A stretch of DNA of 64,000 nt from Bacillus sp. FJAT-14578 (lineage in GTDB: Bacteria; Bacillota; Bacilli; Bacillales; Bacillaceae_H), in contig NZ_AYSE01000005.1 in the NCBI RefSeq assembly GCF_000504165.1, positions 432,985 to 496,984 on the forward strand, written 5' to 3'. The notes beneath the pieces are model-generated. The model made no database searches, was not told the origin of the DNA, and saw nothing but the letters and a program-made list of their open reading frames with translations. The position numbers were made by a program, and so were the translations under genes. Positions 28,164 to 35,414 of this stretch are shown here, piece by piece (position 1 is the stretch's first letter; the number at the start of each line of letters is the position of its first letter).

Positions 28164-28562
28164 TTAGGAACGTCCTCTAAAGTACTCTTGTTTCAACGAA
28201 TGTAATCTTTCTTTACTCATGGCAGCATAGCTTGATTGTTCGCTGTCCAGCTGCTCTATTAATTGGTCGAGCGCAAGAGCTAAAGAAGAATAATAGTCTG
28301 GAATCTCTCCTACATATAGTTTAACCATGTTTTTCGGTATGTTTGTTTGTTCATGAAAAGCGAGGGCACGGCGTTCGTGGAAGAACGGAACTTCTGCTTG
28401 CTTTGGATTATGCAAGTCTCCTTGCTGTGGATGTTTCAATACGGCTTTTACTTTTACTAGGTAATGAGAAGAGCGGTCTTGTGTAATTTCACCGATATAT
28501 TTTCCGGTTTTATAAATGCCGGTCACAATATCGCCAATTTTCAATTCGTTTTCGTTCATCAT
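28164..28562 (-). CDS. kapB: KapB, kinase-associated protein
   Basis: A 132-residue protein matching KapB, required in B. subtilis for KinB-dependent initiation of sporulation. The N-terminal 60 residues (IGDIVTGIYKTGKYIGEI...YLVKVKAVLKHP) look like a small beta-barrel; the rest is helical with a LALALDQLIEQLDSEQ amphipathic helix. AAGGAGG stands seven bases before the first of two ATG codons. Convergent with kapD; both are neighbours in B. subtilis too. Confidence 0.9.
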   Translation of the reverse strand: MMNENELKIGDIVTGIYKTGKYIGEITQDRSSHYLVKVKAVLKHPQQGDLHNPKQAEVPFFHERRALAFHEQTNIPKNMVKLYVGEIPDYYSSLALALDQLIEQLDSEQSSYAAMSKERLHSLKQEYFRGRS

Positions 28563-28641
28563 TTATAATCCTCCTTGATAGATGGGTGTAAAAATATTAT
28601 AAAGGATATAAGGCAAGCTGATTACAGGTGAGGTGTTAAAT

Positions 28642-28839
28642 TTGTTATTATTTTTTGCCCTTCAGTTATTTCTTTATTTTCCGGAAGATAAATCCGAATA
28701 CATCCCGGCCGCTTTTACGATGCTGCTCTTTGGAGTAGCGGCTGTGGTGACCATGAAGTTTATTATAAGAATATCCAAAAAAGAAGCACAGGCAGCTAAA
28801 CAGCTGGAAGAAAAATTGAAAGATTCCAATCGAGAATAA
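28642..28839 (+). CDS. Small membrane protein
   Basis: About 65 residues with two likely membrane helices (LLLFFALQLFLYF and FTMLLFGVAAVVTMKFII) and a charged C-terminal tail rich in Lys, Glu and Gln. GAGGTG at 28630-28635 supports a TTG start at 28642; a GTG at 28633 would overlap the ribosome site. It is divergent from kapB and not recognised. Opposite-strand frames here look like shadows. Confidence 0.5.
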   Translation: MLLFFALQLFLYFPEDKSEYIPAAFTMLLFGVAAVVTMKFIIRISKKEAQAAKQLEEKLKDSNRE

Positions 28840-28996
28840 GCGTCTGCCCCCTCCGATGAAGTGAACATTCATGTACTAAATATTAGTTGAATCAACCAGG
28901 TTTTTACAAGATATGAATGGGGCTAAAAAGGTTTAAACTTTTGCCTCACTGGAAAAGATGTTGAAGATACTAAGACACTTTTTATTGGAGGAGCTT

Positions 28997-29587
28997 ATGA
29001 AAAAAGCAGCTAGTACTTTCTTTCTTACTGTTGTCTTTCTAGCTGGTTGTATGGAACAGCAAACAACAAAAAAAGATGTAGAGTTGTTTAACACAGTGGG
29101 TGATTCGCTCGGAAGTGTAACGATGAGCGAAAAGGCGGATGGCGTTCAATTGGAATTTGCGCTGGAAGGGCTTCCTCCCGGTGAACATGCTATCCATATC
29201 CATGAAAAGGGAAGTTGTGATGCACCCGAATTTAAATCGGCCGGCAACCACTTTAATCCGGAAGGAAAAGAGCACGGACTACTTCATCCAGAGGGTGCCC
29301 ATGCAGGGGATCTTCCTAATTTGATTGTAAAAGAAGACGGAAAGTTTAATGGGACACTCATGGCACCGGGGGTCACAATGAAGGAAGGGAAAAATTCCTT
29401 GCTGCAGAGCCAGGGAACATCTCTTGTTGTTCATAAAGGAAAAGATGATGGAATGACCCAACCAGCCGGCAATGCAGGGGAACGTATTGCATGCGGGACG
29501 ATTTCCGAGAATAAAGAAAAGAAAAAAGAAACGGAAGAAACAGGCGGTAAAGAGGAACAAAATGAGCCTGGCAAGGAAAAAGAGTAA
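28997..29587 (+). CDS. sodC: Cu/Zn superoxide dismutase-like lipoprotein
   Basis: A 196-residue exported lipoprotein. The signal [11 protein letters not shown] gives a lipobox with Cys18. The SOD domain keeps all expected metal ligands: HIH, then NHF, EHG, GAHAGD, and VVHKGKDD, plus the disulfide cysteines in GSCDAP and ACGTI. It should remove superoxide at the outer membrane face; some Bacillus homologues have lost copper ligands, but here the set looks complete. The C-terminal 30 residues are a Lys/Glu-rich disordered tail. GGAGGAG fixes the ATG at 28997. The repeat hairpin follows. Confidence 0.9.
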   Translation: MKKAASTFFLTVVFLAGCMEQQTTKKDVELFNTVGDSLGSVTMSEKADGVQLEFALEGLPPGEHAIHIHEKGSCDAPEFKSAGNHFNPEGKEHGLLHPEGAHAGDLPNLIVKEDGKFNGTLMAPGVTMKEGKNSLLQSQGTSLVVHKGKDDGMTQPAGNAGERIACGTISENKEKKKETEETGGKEEQNEPGKEKE

Positions 29588-29590
29588 TGC

Positions 29591-29650
29591 AAAGAGGATG
29601 ACTCAAAAGGTGTGTTTTTTATACCTTTTGAGTCATCCTCTTTTTCAGTA
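29591..29650. terminator. Hairpin at the sodC/patB junction, single-hairpin relative of the repeat
   Basis: Perfect 20-base arms AAAGAGGATGACTCAAAAGG (29591-29610) and complement (29624-29643), then TTCAGTAAA. The stem start AGAGGATGACT and the CAGTAAA end match the double-hairpin family, as if hairpin two were deleted. The T-run makes it a good bidirectional terminator. Confidence 0.82.
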
Positions 29651-29659
29651 AATTGCCTA

Positions 29660-30832
29660 TTAGATAGGAGAAAAAGACTGGTAAAGACGTTCCAATCCGT
29701 CTTCTAATAGCTCTCTTGGACATCCGATGTTTAGGCGGACAAATCCGCTGCCGTATTGTCCGTATTTAGTTCCTGGCTCGAGTGCAATCTTTCCTTGTTC
29801 GAGGAGAAGCGTACGAATCCGGGCATCGGATAATCCAAGGCCTCTGCAATCAATCCAAATTAAATAAGTTCCTTCAGGCTCCATTACTTTTAATTTAGGA
29901 AGTCGTTCCCGGATAAAGCGGGAAGCATACTGAATGTTATCCTGCAAATAGGCAAGCAAGTGTTCAAGCCATTCTTCTCCGTCCCGGTAAGCTGCTTCCA
30001 ATCCGATGATGCCCAATGCATTTAAAGAGAAAAACCCTTGCTTCTGCTGCATACGAGTAAATGCTTCTCGGATTTCTTTATGTTCAATGATGGCTGCCGA
30101 TGCCTGCAGACCAGCCAGGTTAAAGGTTTTGCTAGGAGATATAAATGTAATAACCTTACTGCTGTCACGATGGCTAAGGGAAGAGATAGGAATGTGCACA
30201 TGCGGCTTATGGACAAGGTCGGCATGGATTTCGTCCGAGAGCAAAATGACATCATATTTTTGGCAAAGTCTATATACATTCTCCAACTCTTCTTTTGTCC
30301 ACACTCTTCCACCCGGGTTGTGAGGGCTGCATAAAATCATCATTTTTACGTTTTGTTTCAGCTTTTCTTCTAAGTCTTCAAAATCCATGATATAGCGTTC
30401 GTTTTGCAGCACTAACGGATTTTCGATAAGTGTACGCTCATTTTGCTTAATCATATTGAAGAAAGGGGCATACACAGGTGTTTGAATTAAAACGGCATCT
30501 TGCGGTTCGGTTAAAGCCTGAATAGCCATACTGATGGCAAATACGATGCCCGGGCTATAAACAAGCCACTCTGATTCGATTTTCCAACCATGTCGCTTTT
30601 GCATCCAGTTTACAATCGTTTCATTTGTCTCGTTTGTTGTCATTGCATATCCGAAAATCCCATGATCAACTGCTTTTTGTAACGCCTGCCGTACGGGGGC
30701 TGGAGCTTGGAAATCCATATCAGCTACCCACATGGGCAGTAAATCATCGGAGCCGAAGAAGGTTTGAACTCCATCCCACTTTACAGAATGAGTCTGTTTT
30801 CGATTCGTGATATAATCAAAAGGCTGTCGCAT
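29660..30832 (-). CDS. patB: Cystathionine beta-lyase / aminotransferase PatB
   Basis: A 390-residue PLP fold-type I enzyme of the MalY/PatB group, which cleaves C-S bonds of cystathionine or cysteine conjugates in sulfur metabolism. Cofactor lysine is Lys235 in SPSKTFNLAG; SDEIHADL holds the PLP-pyridine Asp and CSPHNPGGRVW the substrate-binding Asn. MWVADMDF near residue 35 is typical. AGGAGGATAAA lies before the ATG. Convergent with sodC, divergent from yugE, as kapB-patB-yugE order predicts. Confidence 0.93.
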   Translation of the reverse strand: MRQPFDYITNRKQTHSVKWDGVQTFFGSDDLLPMWVADMDFQAPAPVRQALQKAVDHGIFGYAMTTNETNETIVNWMQKRHGWKIESEWLVYSPGIVFAISMAIQALTEPQDAVLIQTPVYAPFFNMIKQNERTLIENPLVLQNERYIMDFEDLEEKLKQNVKMMILCSPHNPGGRVWTKEELENVYRLCQKYDVILLSDEIHADLVHKPHVHIPISSLSHRDSSKVITFISPSKTFNLAGLQASAAIIEHKEIREAFTRMQQKQGFFSLNALGIIGLEAAYRDGEEWLEHLLAYLQDNIQYASRFIRERLPKLKVMEPEGTYLIWIDCRGLGLSDARIRTLLLEQGKIALEPGTKYGQYGSGFVRLNIGCPRELLEDGLERLYQSFSPI

Positions 30833-30935
30833 TATATTTTATCCTCCTATGTAATAAAATGGAAACAATTTATATAACGTATTATTCGATTGAATGGAGA
30901 TGAATCCTTTTTAGGAAAAATGAGAGGTGATTTTT

Positions 30936-31199
30936 GTGGATAGTATGCAAAGCACGAATATCCAGTTGATGGAAAGTTTATTAACATGGGATCCGCTCGG
31001 TTATGGACCGGACGCTTATGAGACGGAAGTAGTAGATGTGCTTGAAGCGGTTCATCGATATGATGAGAAAAAACAGCTGGCGCGCCGCATTCAAAGTATT
31101 TATGAGTTTTCATTTGAAGAGATCATTCCTTTATCGGTTTGTGAGAAGAAGGCGAGTGAACTTTTGCTTATTAAGAACACTGGTACATGTGAAATATAA
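30936..31199 (+). CDS. yugE: YugE-like protein (DUF1871)
   Basis: An 87-residue helical protein. The segment WDPLGYGPDAYETEVVDVL matches the DUF1871 family, with a following ARRIQSIYEFSF helix. GAGAGGTG at 30922-30929 favours the GTG at 30936; an ATG three codons later is possible. Function unknown. The gene sits between patB and yugF as in B. subtilis. Confidence 0.85.
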   Translation: MDSMQSTNIQLMESLLTWDPLGYGPDAYETEVVDVLEAVHRYDEKKQLARRIQSIYEFSFEEIIPLSVCEKKASELLLIKNTGTCEI

Positions 31200-31208
31200 T
31201 TCCGACAG

Positions 31209-31253
31209 ATAAGAGGGTCGATGGATATGTACATACCCATCGACCCTCTTACC
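31209..31253. terminator. Bidirectional terminator between yugE and yugF
   Basis: Perfect arms AAGAGGGTCGATGG (31211-31224) and CCATCGACCCTCTT (31237-31250) with a paired inner loop. It overlaps the yugF stop codon. Confidence 0.82.
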
Positions 31254-32079
31254 ATAAAAATTGCAGCATGTGATTTTGAATAGCTTCCGGTTTTTCCTCA
31301 GGAACGAGATGTCCTGTTCGCTGAAAGGAAATAAGGGTAGAATTCCGGATGTCTGTTTGTAAACGTTTTCCGATTTTTAAAGGGACAACCCGGTCTTCCT
31401 CTCCCCAAATCAACAGGCTTGGGGTTTCAATCGAACGTAAATCTTGTGAGGATAAATCTCCTTCGCGGTCGCGGATCATCCGGGTTAAGGCCATGAAAAT
31501 ACGGTCGTCACCAAAAGGTTTTGTATATCCTTCAATCATTTCTTCATCAATCATATTTAAATCATACACAACGTTTTGTAAATTTCCGCTGACTCCTTTA
31601 CGGCCAAGCCATGTTTTCACCCAAAGATAAAAGTAAGGAACGTAAGAGGAGAAGATCAAGCTGTGGTGGGCGCGGCTTAAATAGCCTGAACTGCACAGCA
31701 AAATGATTTTTTCCACTAAATCCGGCTTCAATTTGGCGACGTTTAGAGAAATTTGTCCCCCCATTGAATGTCCCACAAGTGTCACTTTAGATAATCCGAG
31801 TTTTTGGATGAGGGCAATGATGATATTGGCCAAGTTTTTATAAGAGTAAACAAATGTCAGTGATTTTTCGCTTTGCCCGAAAGGGGGCAAATCAAGCGTA
31901 ATAATAGAGAAATCCTCTGTCAATAGCGGAATGAGCCGACGAAAACTAAAGCTGGAGGATAGAAATCCATGAACCAAAACAAGGGTTGGTTTTTTAGGCG
32001 AATATCCGTGCAGCTCGTAATAAACGGATACGCCGTTTATCGATTCAAAATGTGATGAAAAAGAGGGATGGTTCGTCAT
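31249..32079 (-). CDS. yugF: Alpha/beta hydrolase YugF
   Basis: A 276-residue alpha/beta hydrolase. The nucleophile elbow GHSMGG places Ser105; the oxyanion HGFLSSS motif is at about 38-44; the acid Asp is in WGEEDRVVP and the His in GHLVPEEKP. The frame reads further upstream, but GGAGTG before the ATG at 32079 and the family start support this one. The substrate is unknown; esterase or C-C hydrolase is likely. Confidence 0.9.
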   Translation of the reverse strand: MTNHPSFSSHFESINGVSVYYELHGYSPKKPTLVLVHGFLSSSFSFRRLIPLLTEDFSIITLDLPPFGQSEKSLTFVYSYKNLANIIIALIQKLGLSKVTLVGHSMGGQISLNVAKLKPDLVEKIILLCSSGYLSRAHHSLIFSSYVPYFYLWVKTWLGRKGVSGNLQNVVYDLNMIDEEMIEGYTKPFGDDRIFMALTRMIRDREGDLSSQDLRSIETPSLLIWGEEDRVVPLKIGKRLQTDIRNSTLISFQRTGHLVPEEKPEAIQNHMLQFLW

Positions 32080-32110
32080 ACTTTTCACTCCAACTATATT
32101 TTTTGGACAG

Positions 32111-32155
32111 GAGGATGATTCAAAGGATAGGTGTCTTTTCTTTTGAATCATCCTC
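32111..32155. repeat. Single-hairpin relative of the repeat in the yugF/alaR divergent region
   Basis: GAGGATGATTCAAA (32111-32124) pairs with TTTGAATCATCCTC (32142-32155). The arm start GAGGATGA matches the first hairpin of the double-hairpin family. It lies in the 5' leader region of yugF, not at a gene end. Confidence 0.6.
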
Positions 32156-32316
32156 TTCGCTAATTTTTCTAATAGTTTCCCCGGAATGATCCCATTTAAG
32201 CGTTATTTTGTTTTCCAATTTTTATTTCTGATTTTCGTTGACGGAAAATTCCGTTTTTCATATCGTTATTTGCTATAATGATGGTTGAAGTGATTTAGGA
32301 AATGGGAGGATTCATG

Positions 32317-32817
32317 ATGTTTTTACAAGAGAAAGAATTAGAAATCCTTGAAATACTGGAAAGAAATAGTCGCATTGCGGTGGATACCATTGCCAAAATG
32401 GTGGATTTGTCGCTTGAAGAGACGAAGGCTATCATTGATAAGCTTGAACAAGAAAAAGTCATTGTACAATATGGTACGGCTATAAACTGGAAAAAGGTGG
32501 ACGGTCATGAAAACGTGACAGCGATGATTGACGTGAAGGTCACGCCAAAACGCGGTGTTGGATTTGATGAAATCGCTGAACGCATTTATCGCTTCACCGA
32601 GGTCAAATCGGTTTATTTAATGTCTGGAGCATATGATTTATCTGTTATTGTAGAAGGAAGATCGATGTCGGAAATTGCATACTTTGTATCTCAAAAGCTA
32701 TCTACGCTCGATTCTGTTTTATCGACGACCACTCACTTTATTTTAAAGAAATACAAGCATGACGGGACGATTTATGAGCAAGGCGAAGATGATCGAAGAA
32801 TTGTGGTGTCTCCGTAA
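32317..32817 (+). CDS. alaR: Lrp/AsnC-family regulator AlaR
   Basis: A 166-residue Lrp-type regulator. The N-terminal winged helix-turn-helix runs ELEILEILERNSRIAVDTIAKMVDLS, and the C-terminal RAM/ligand-binding domain includes GAYDLSVIVEG near residue 105. In B. subtilis this gene (yugG) controls the adjacent alanine aminotransferase gene. GGGAGGA at 32304-32310 supports the ATG at 32317. Its stop overlaps the alaT start as TAATGA, so the two are translated together. Confidence 0.88.
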   Translation: MFLQEKELEILEILERNSRIAVDTIAKMVDLSLEETKAIIDKLEQEKVIVQYGTAINWKKVDGHENVTAMIDVKVTPKRGVGFDEIAERIYRFTEVKSVYLMSGAYDLSVIVEGRSMSEIAYFVSQKLSTLDSVLSTTTHFILKKYKHDGTIYEQGEDDRRIVVSP

Positions 32818-33977
32818 TGAAATCATATCTATCTAAACAAGTGGAACAGTTGAAACCTTCAGGTATACGTCGCTTTTTTGACTTGGCAGCGGGCATGGAA
32901 GGCGTCATCTCGCTTGGAGTGGGGGAGCCGGACTTTGTCACTCCCTGGTCTATATGTGAAGCCTCCATCTCATCATTGGAACGGGGATATACGGCTTACA
33001 CGGCCAATGCAGGTTTGGTTGAACTCAGACAAGAAATTGCCTCATATTTGCATTCGCAATTTCATATTACATACGATGCGCTATCGGAAGTAATTGTGAC
33101 TGTTGGAGGAAGCCAGGCGCTGGACATCGCGATGCGTGCCATTTTAGATCCTGGTGATGAAGTGATTATTCCAGAACCGACTTTTGTTTCGTATGCCCCT
33201 CTTGTTTCGTTGGCAGGAGGCCATCCTGTAGGGGTTGAGACAACAATCGATACCGAGTTTAAGTTGGAAGCCGATCAACTTGAAAAGGCAATAAGCCCGA
33301 AAACGAAGGCGCTTCTCCTTTGTTCACCGAATAACCCGACAGGAAGCTTATTGACGAAAGAAGAATTAGAGAAGATCGCCTGGATTGTAAAAGAACATGA
33401 TTTGTTGGTCATCTCAGATGAAATCTATGCAGAGTTGACATATGATGGGGACCACTCCTCTATTGCATCTTTGGATGGAATGAGAGAACGGACGATCTTA
33501 GTCTCCGGCTTTTCAAAAGGGTTTGCGATGACGGGATGGCGGCTAGGATATATTTGTGCTCCGGAAACATTGGCCCAAGCCATGCTCAAAATCCATCAAT
33601 ATGCGATGATGTGTGCTCCGACTATGGCTCAGTATGGGGCAATCGAGGCCTTGAAAAACGGGCGTGAGGATGTAGAGCATATGCGAAGAAGCTACCGGAG
33701 ACGTCGAAACTATATGGTCAAATCGCTAAATGAAATTGGATTGGACTGTCATTTACCTGGAGGAGCTTTTTATGTGTTTCCATCGGTTACGAGAACAGGG
33801 ATGACATCGGAAGAGTTTGCCGAGAAGCTTCTGATGGAAGAACGGGTTGCTGTTGTACCGGGAAGTGTATTTGGCAGGGGCGGCGAAGGGCACATTCGTT
33901 GCTCATATGCGTCTTCGATGGAAGTGTTGCAAGAAGCAATTGGAAGAATGCAGAGATTTGTCAATCGTCATGTGTGA
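32817..33977 (+). CDS. alaT: Alanine aminotransferase AlaT
   Basis: A 386-residue class I/II aminotransferase. The PLP lysine is Lys234 in SGFSKGFAMTGWRLGY; SDEIYAEL carries the PLP Asp at about 201, and CSPNNPTGS binds substrate. The arrangement with a one-base overlap to alaR matches the alaR-alaT operon that makes alanine from pyruvate in Bacillus. Function in this species is inferred from synteny and similarity. Confidence 0.9.
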   Translation: MKSYLSKQVEQLKPSGIRRFFDLAAGMEGVISLGVGEPDFVTPWSICEASISSLERGYTAYTANAGLVELRQEIASYLHSQFHITYDALSEVIVTVGGSQALDIAMRAILDPGDEVIIPEPTFVSYAPLVSLAGGHPVGVETTIDTEFKLEADQLEKAISPKTKALLLCSPNNPTGSLLTKEELEKIAWIVKEHDLLVISDEIYAELTYDGDHSSIASLDGMRERTILVSGFSKGFAMTGWRLGYICAPETLAQAMLKIHQYAMMCAPTMAQYGAIEALKNGREDVEHMRRSYRRRRNYMVKSLNEIGLDCHLPGGAFYVFPSVTRTGMTSEEFAEKLLMEERVAVVPGSVFGRGGEGHIRCSYASSMEVLQEAIGRMQRFVNRHV

Positions 33978-33989
33978 GGCGAAGCATAT

Positions 33990-34023
33990 CGGGCCATGAC
34001 CAGTTAAGGCTGGTCATGGCCCG
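33990..34023 (+). terminator. Hairpin after alaT
   Basis: Perfect 14-base arms CGGGCCATGACCAG (33990-34003) and complement (34010-34023). No U-run follows. Confidence 0.6.
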
Positions 34024-34053
34024 GCGCTGTTATGTACATGATAAAGTATTCCA

Positions 34054-34092
34054 GTGACTAAAAAGGTATGCTTTTCACGCCTTTTTAGTCAC
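34054..34092. repeat. Single-hairpin relative of the repeat
   Basis: GTGACTAAAAAGG (34054-34066) pairs with CCTTTTTAGTCAC (34080-34092), with GGTATG..CACGCC variants in the loop as in other copies. The flanking CCTCTT matches the outer edge of the double-hairpin family. Confidence 0.55.
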
Positions 34093-34106
34093 CCTCTTAA
34101 TAAAAA

Positions 34107-34140
34107 ATTGGCAAAACCTCTTTAGAGGTTTTGCCAATAT
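34107..34140. terminator. Perfect hairpin between alaT and the XRE gene
   Basis: 15-base perfect arms at 34107-34121 and 34124-34138 with a two-base loop (four if end pairs open). It lies between convergent genes. Confidence 0.75.
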
Positions 34141-34226
34141 GAAAAAAAGGGGGGGAATACTATAGAAAGCCTTATGTTTGTAGTATAGCCATCTAAGGGA
34201 ATCTTTAAACAAGCAACACAACTATT

Positions 34227-34595
34227 TTATTCTGCAACATCATATTTTTGTTCGAATACCGTTCTTACGAGCTGTAAATATTGAGGTTCATTCAAGTCTT
34301 TCATTTTTCTTAAAATGAATTTTGCCTTTTCTATTCCAATCTCGTGAATTAATTCTACAAGTTCCTCATCCATTTCTGCATGGACAATTCCTTCCTCTTG
34401 TACCCCTGTTAACTCCGTAATGGGAACATCTAATACCGTGGAGATTTTTAATAAGGTTTGGCGATCTGGATTTTTTTCGCCATTCTCGAATTTAGTGATA
34501 GTAGAAACGCCTAATCGTGCTTTGAGAGCGAGTTCGGTTTGTGTCATCTTTTTAAGTTCGCGATACATTTTAATATTTTGTCCTATACGTTCCAT
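34227..34595 (-). CDS. XRE-family helix-turn-helix regulator
   Basis: A 122-residue regulator with an N-terminal HTH_3 domain: IKMYRELKKMTQTELALKA then GVSTITKFENGEKNPD (about residues 10-50). The C-terminal 50 residues are helical and acidic, possibly for oligomerisation. GAGGGGG upstream favours the ATG at 34595 over the longer frame. No adjacent target gene is obvious; it lies divergent from the ECF sigma gene and might affect it. Confidence 0.83.
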   Translation of the reverse strand: MERIGQNIKMYRELKKMTQTELALKARLGVSTITKFENGEKNPDRQTLLKISTVLDVPITELTGVQEEGIVHAEMDEELVELIHEIGIEKAKFILRKMKDLNEPQYLQLVRTVFEQKYDVAE

Positions 34596-34829
34596 AAGTG
34601 AAGCCCCCTCAAACATTGTTCTACTTCTATCTTATCATGATTACTGCATGAGGTATTAGAATTTTCTGAACAAAAAGTGACACTTTTTTGATCCATCTTT
34701 TAGAAGTTTTTCTGAAAAAAATGCAGCAAAACCGCCCCTTTTTTTACCAAATGTAATATAATGTTAAATTGCGGTTTTTATTAATATGGTAAATCTTCCG
34801 TGTAACAAAGAATCAAAAGGGGGCGTTTA

Positions 34830-35414
34830 ATGAATGGAACGGGGGAGGGAGAAACGTTGAACGAAGAAGAGTTAATAGCAAAAGCAAAGGATGGAAATGA
34901 TCATGCTTTTCAGCAACTCATTCAATTGCATTACACTACAGTGGAAAAGTTCGCCTATCAGCTTGGAAATAGGCGGGATGAAATAGAAGACATTACACAG
35001 GAAGTGTTCATCCGTGTGTATCGGTTTTTGGATCAGTTTACCCAAGCCAAGTTCACGACTTGGCTGTATAAGATTACCCTAAACGTCACGAGGGATATGG
35101 CTAGAAAAAGAAGCCAAAACTTAAAAAAGGTATTTAAGTTTCAGCAGCAGCCCCAAGAAGACCATCCTCAAGTGGAAACCCATTTGCTTCAAAGCGAAGA
35201 AGACCGGATGCTTCACATATGTCTTCAAACGTTGAATGAAAAGTACCGTACACCCATTATTCTTTTTTATTTTCATGACAAGAAGTACGAGGAGATCGCA
35301 GAAATCATGTCAATCAGCCTATCGACTGTCAAGACGAGGATTCTTCGAGGAAAAACGATGCTGAGGAAAGCGGTTGAAGAATTTGAAGCGAAAGAGGGTG
35401 GTAAATATGGATGA
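34830..35414 (+). CDS. ECF-type RNA polymerase sigma factor
   Basis: A 194-residue group 4 sigma factor with only regions 2 and 4. Region 2: FQQLIQLHYTTVEKFAYQL, DEIEDITQEVFIRVYRFL and KFTTWLYKITLNVTRD (residues about 26-92). Region 4: LQTLNEKYRTPIILFYF, KYEEIAEIMSIS and STVKTRILRGK (about 130-178). Start at the ATG at 34830 (AAAGGGGG upstream); a TTG at 34857 is also possible. It overlaps the next gene by eight bases, the usual layout for a sigma factor and its regulator. Target promoters are unknown. Confidence 0.9.
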   Translation: MNGTGEGETLNEEELIAKAKDGNDHAFQQLIQLHYTTVEKFAYQLGNRRDEIEDITQEVFIRVYRFLDQFTQAKFTTWLYKITLNVTRDMARKRSQNLKKVFKFQQQPQEDHPQVETHLLQSEEDRMLHICLQTLNEKYRTPIILFYFHDKKYEEIAEIMSISLSTVKTRILRGKTMLRKAVEEFEAKEGGKYG

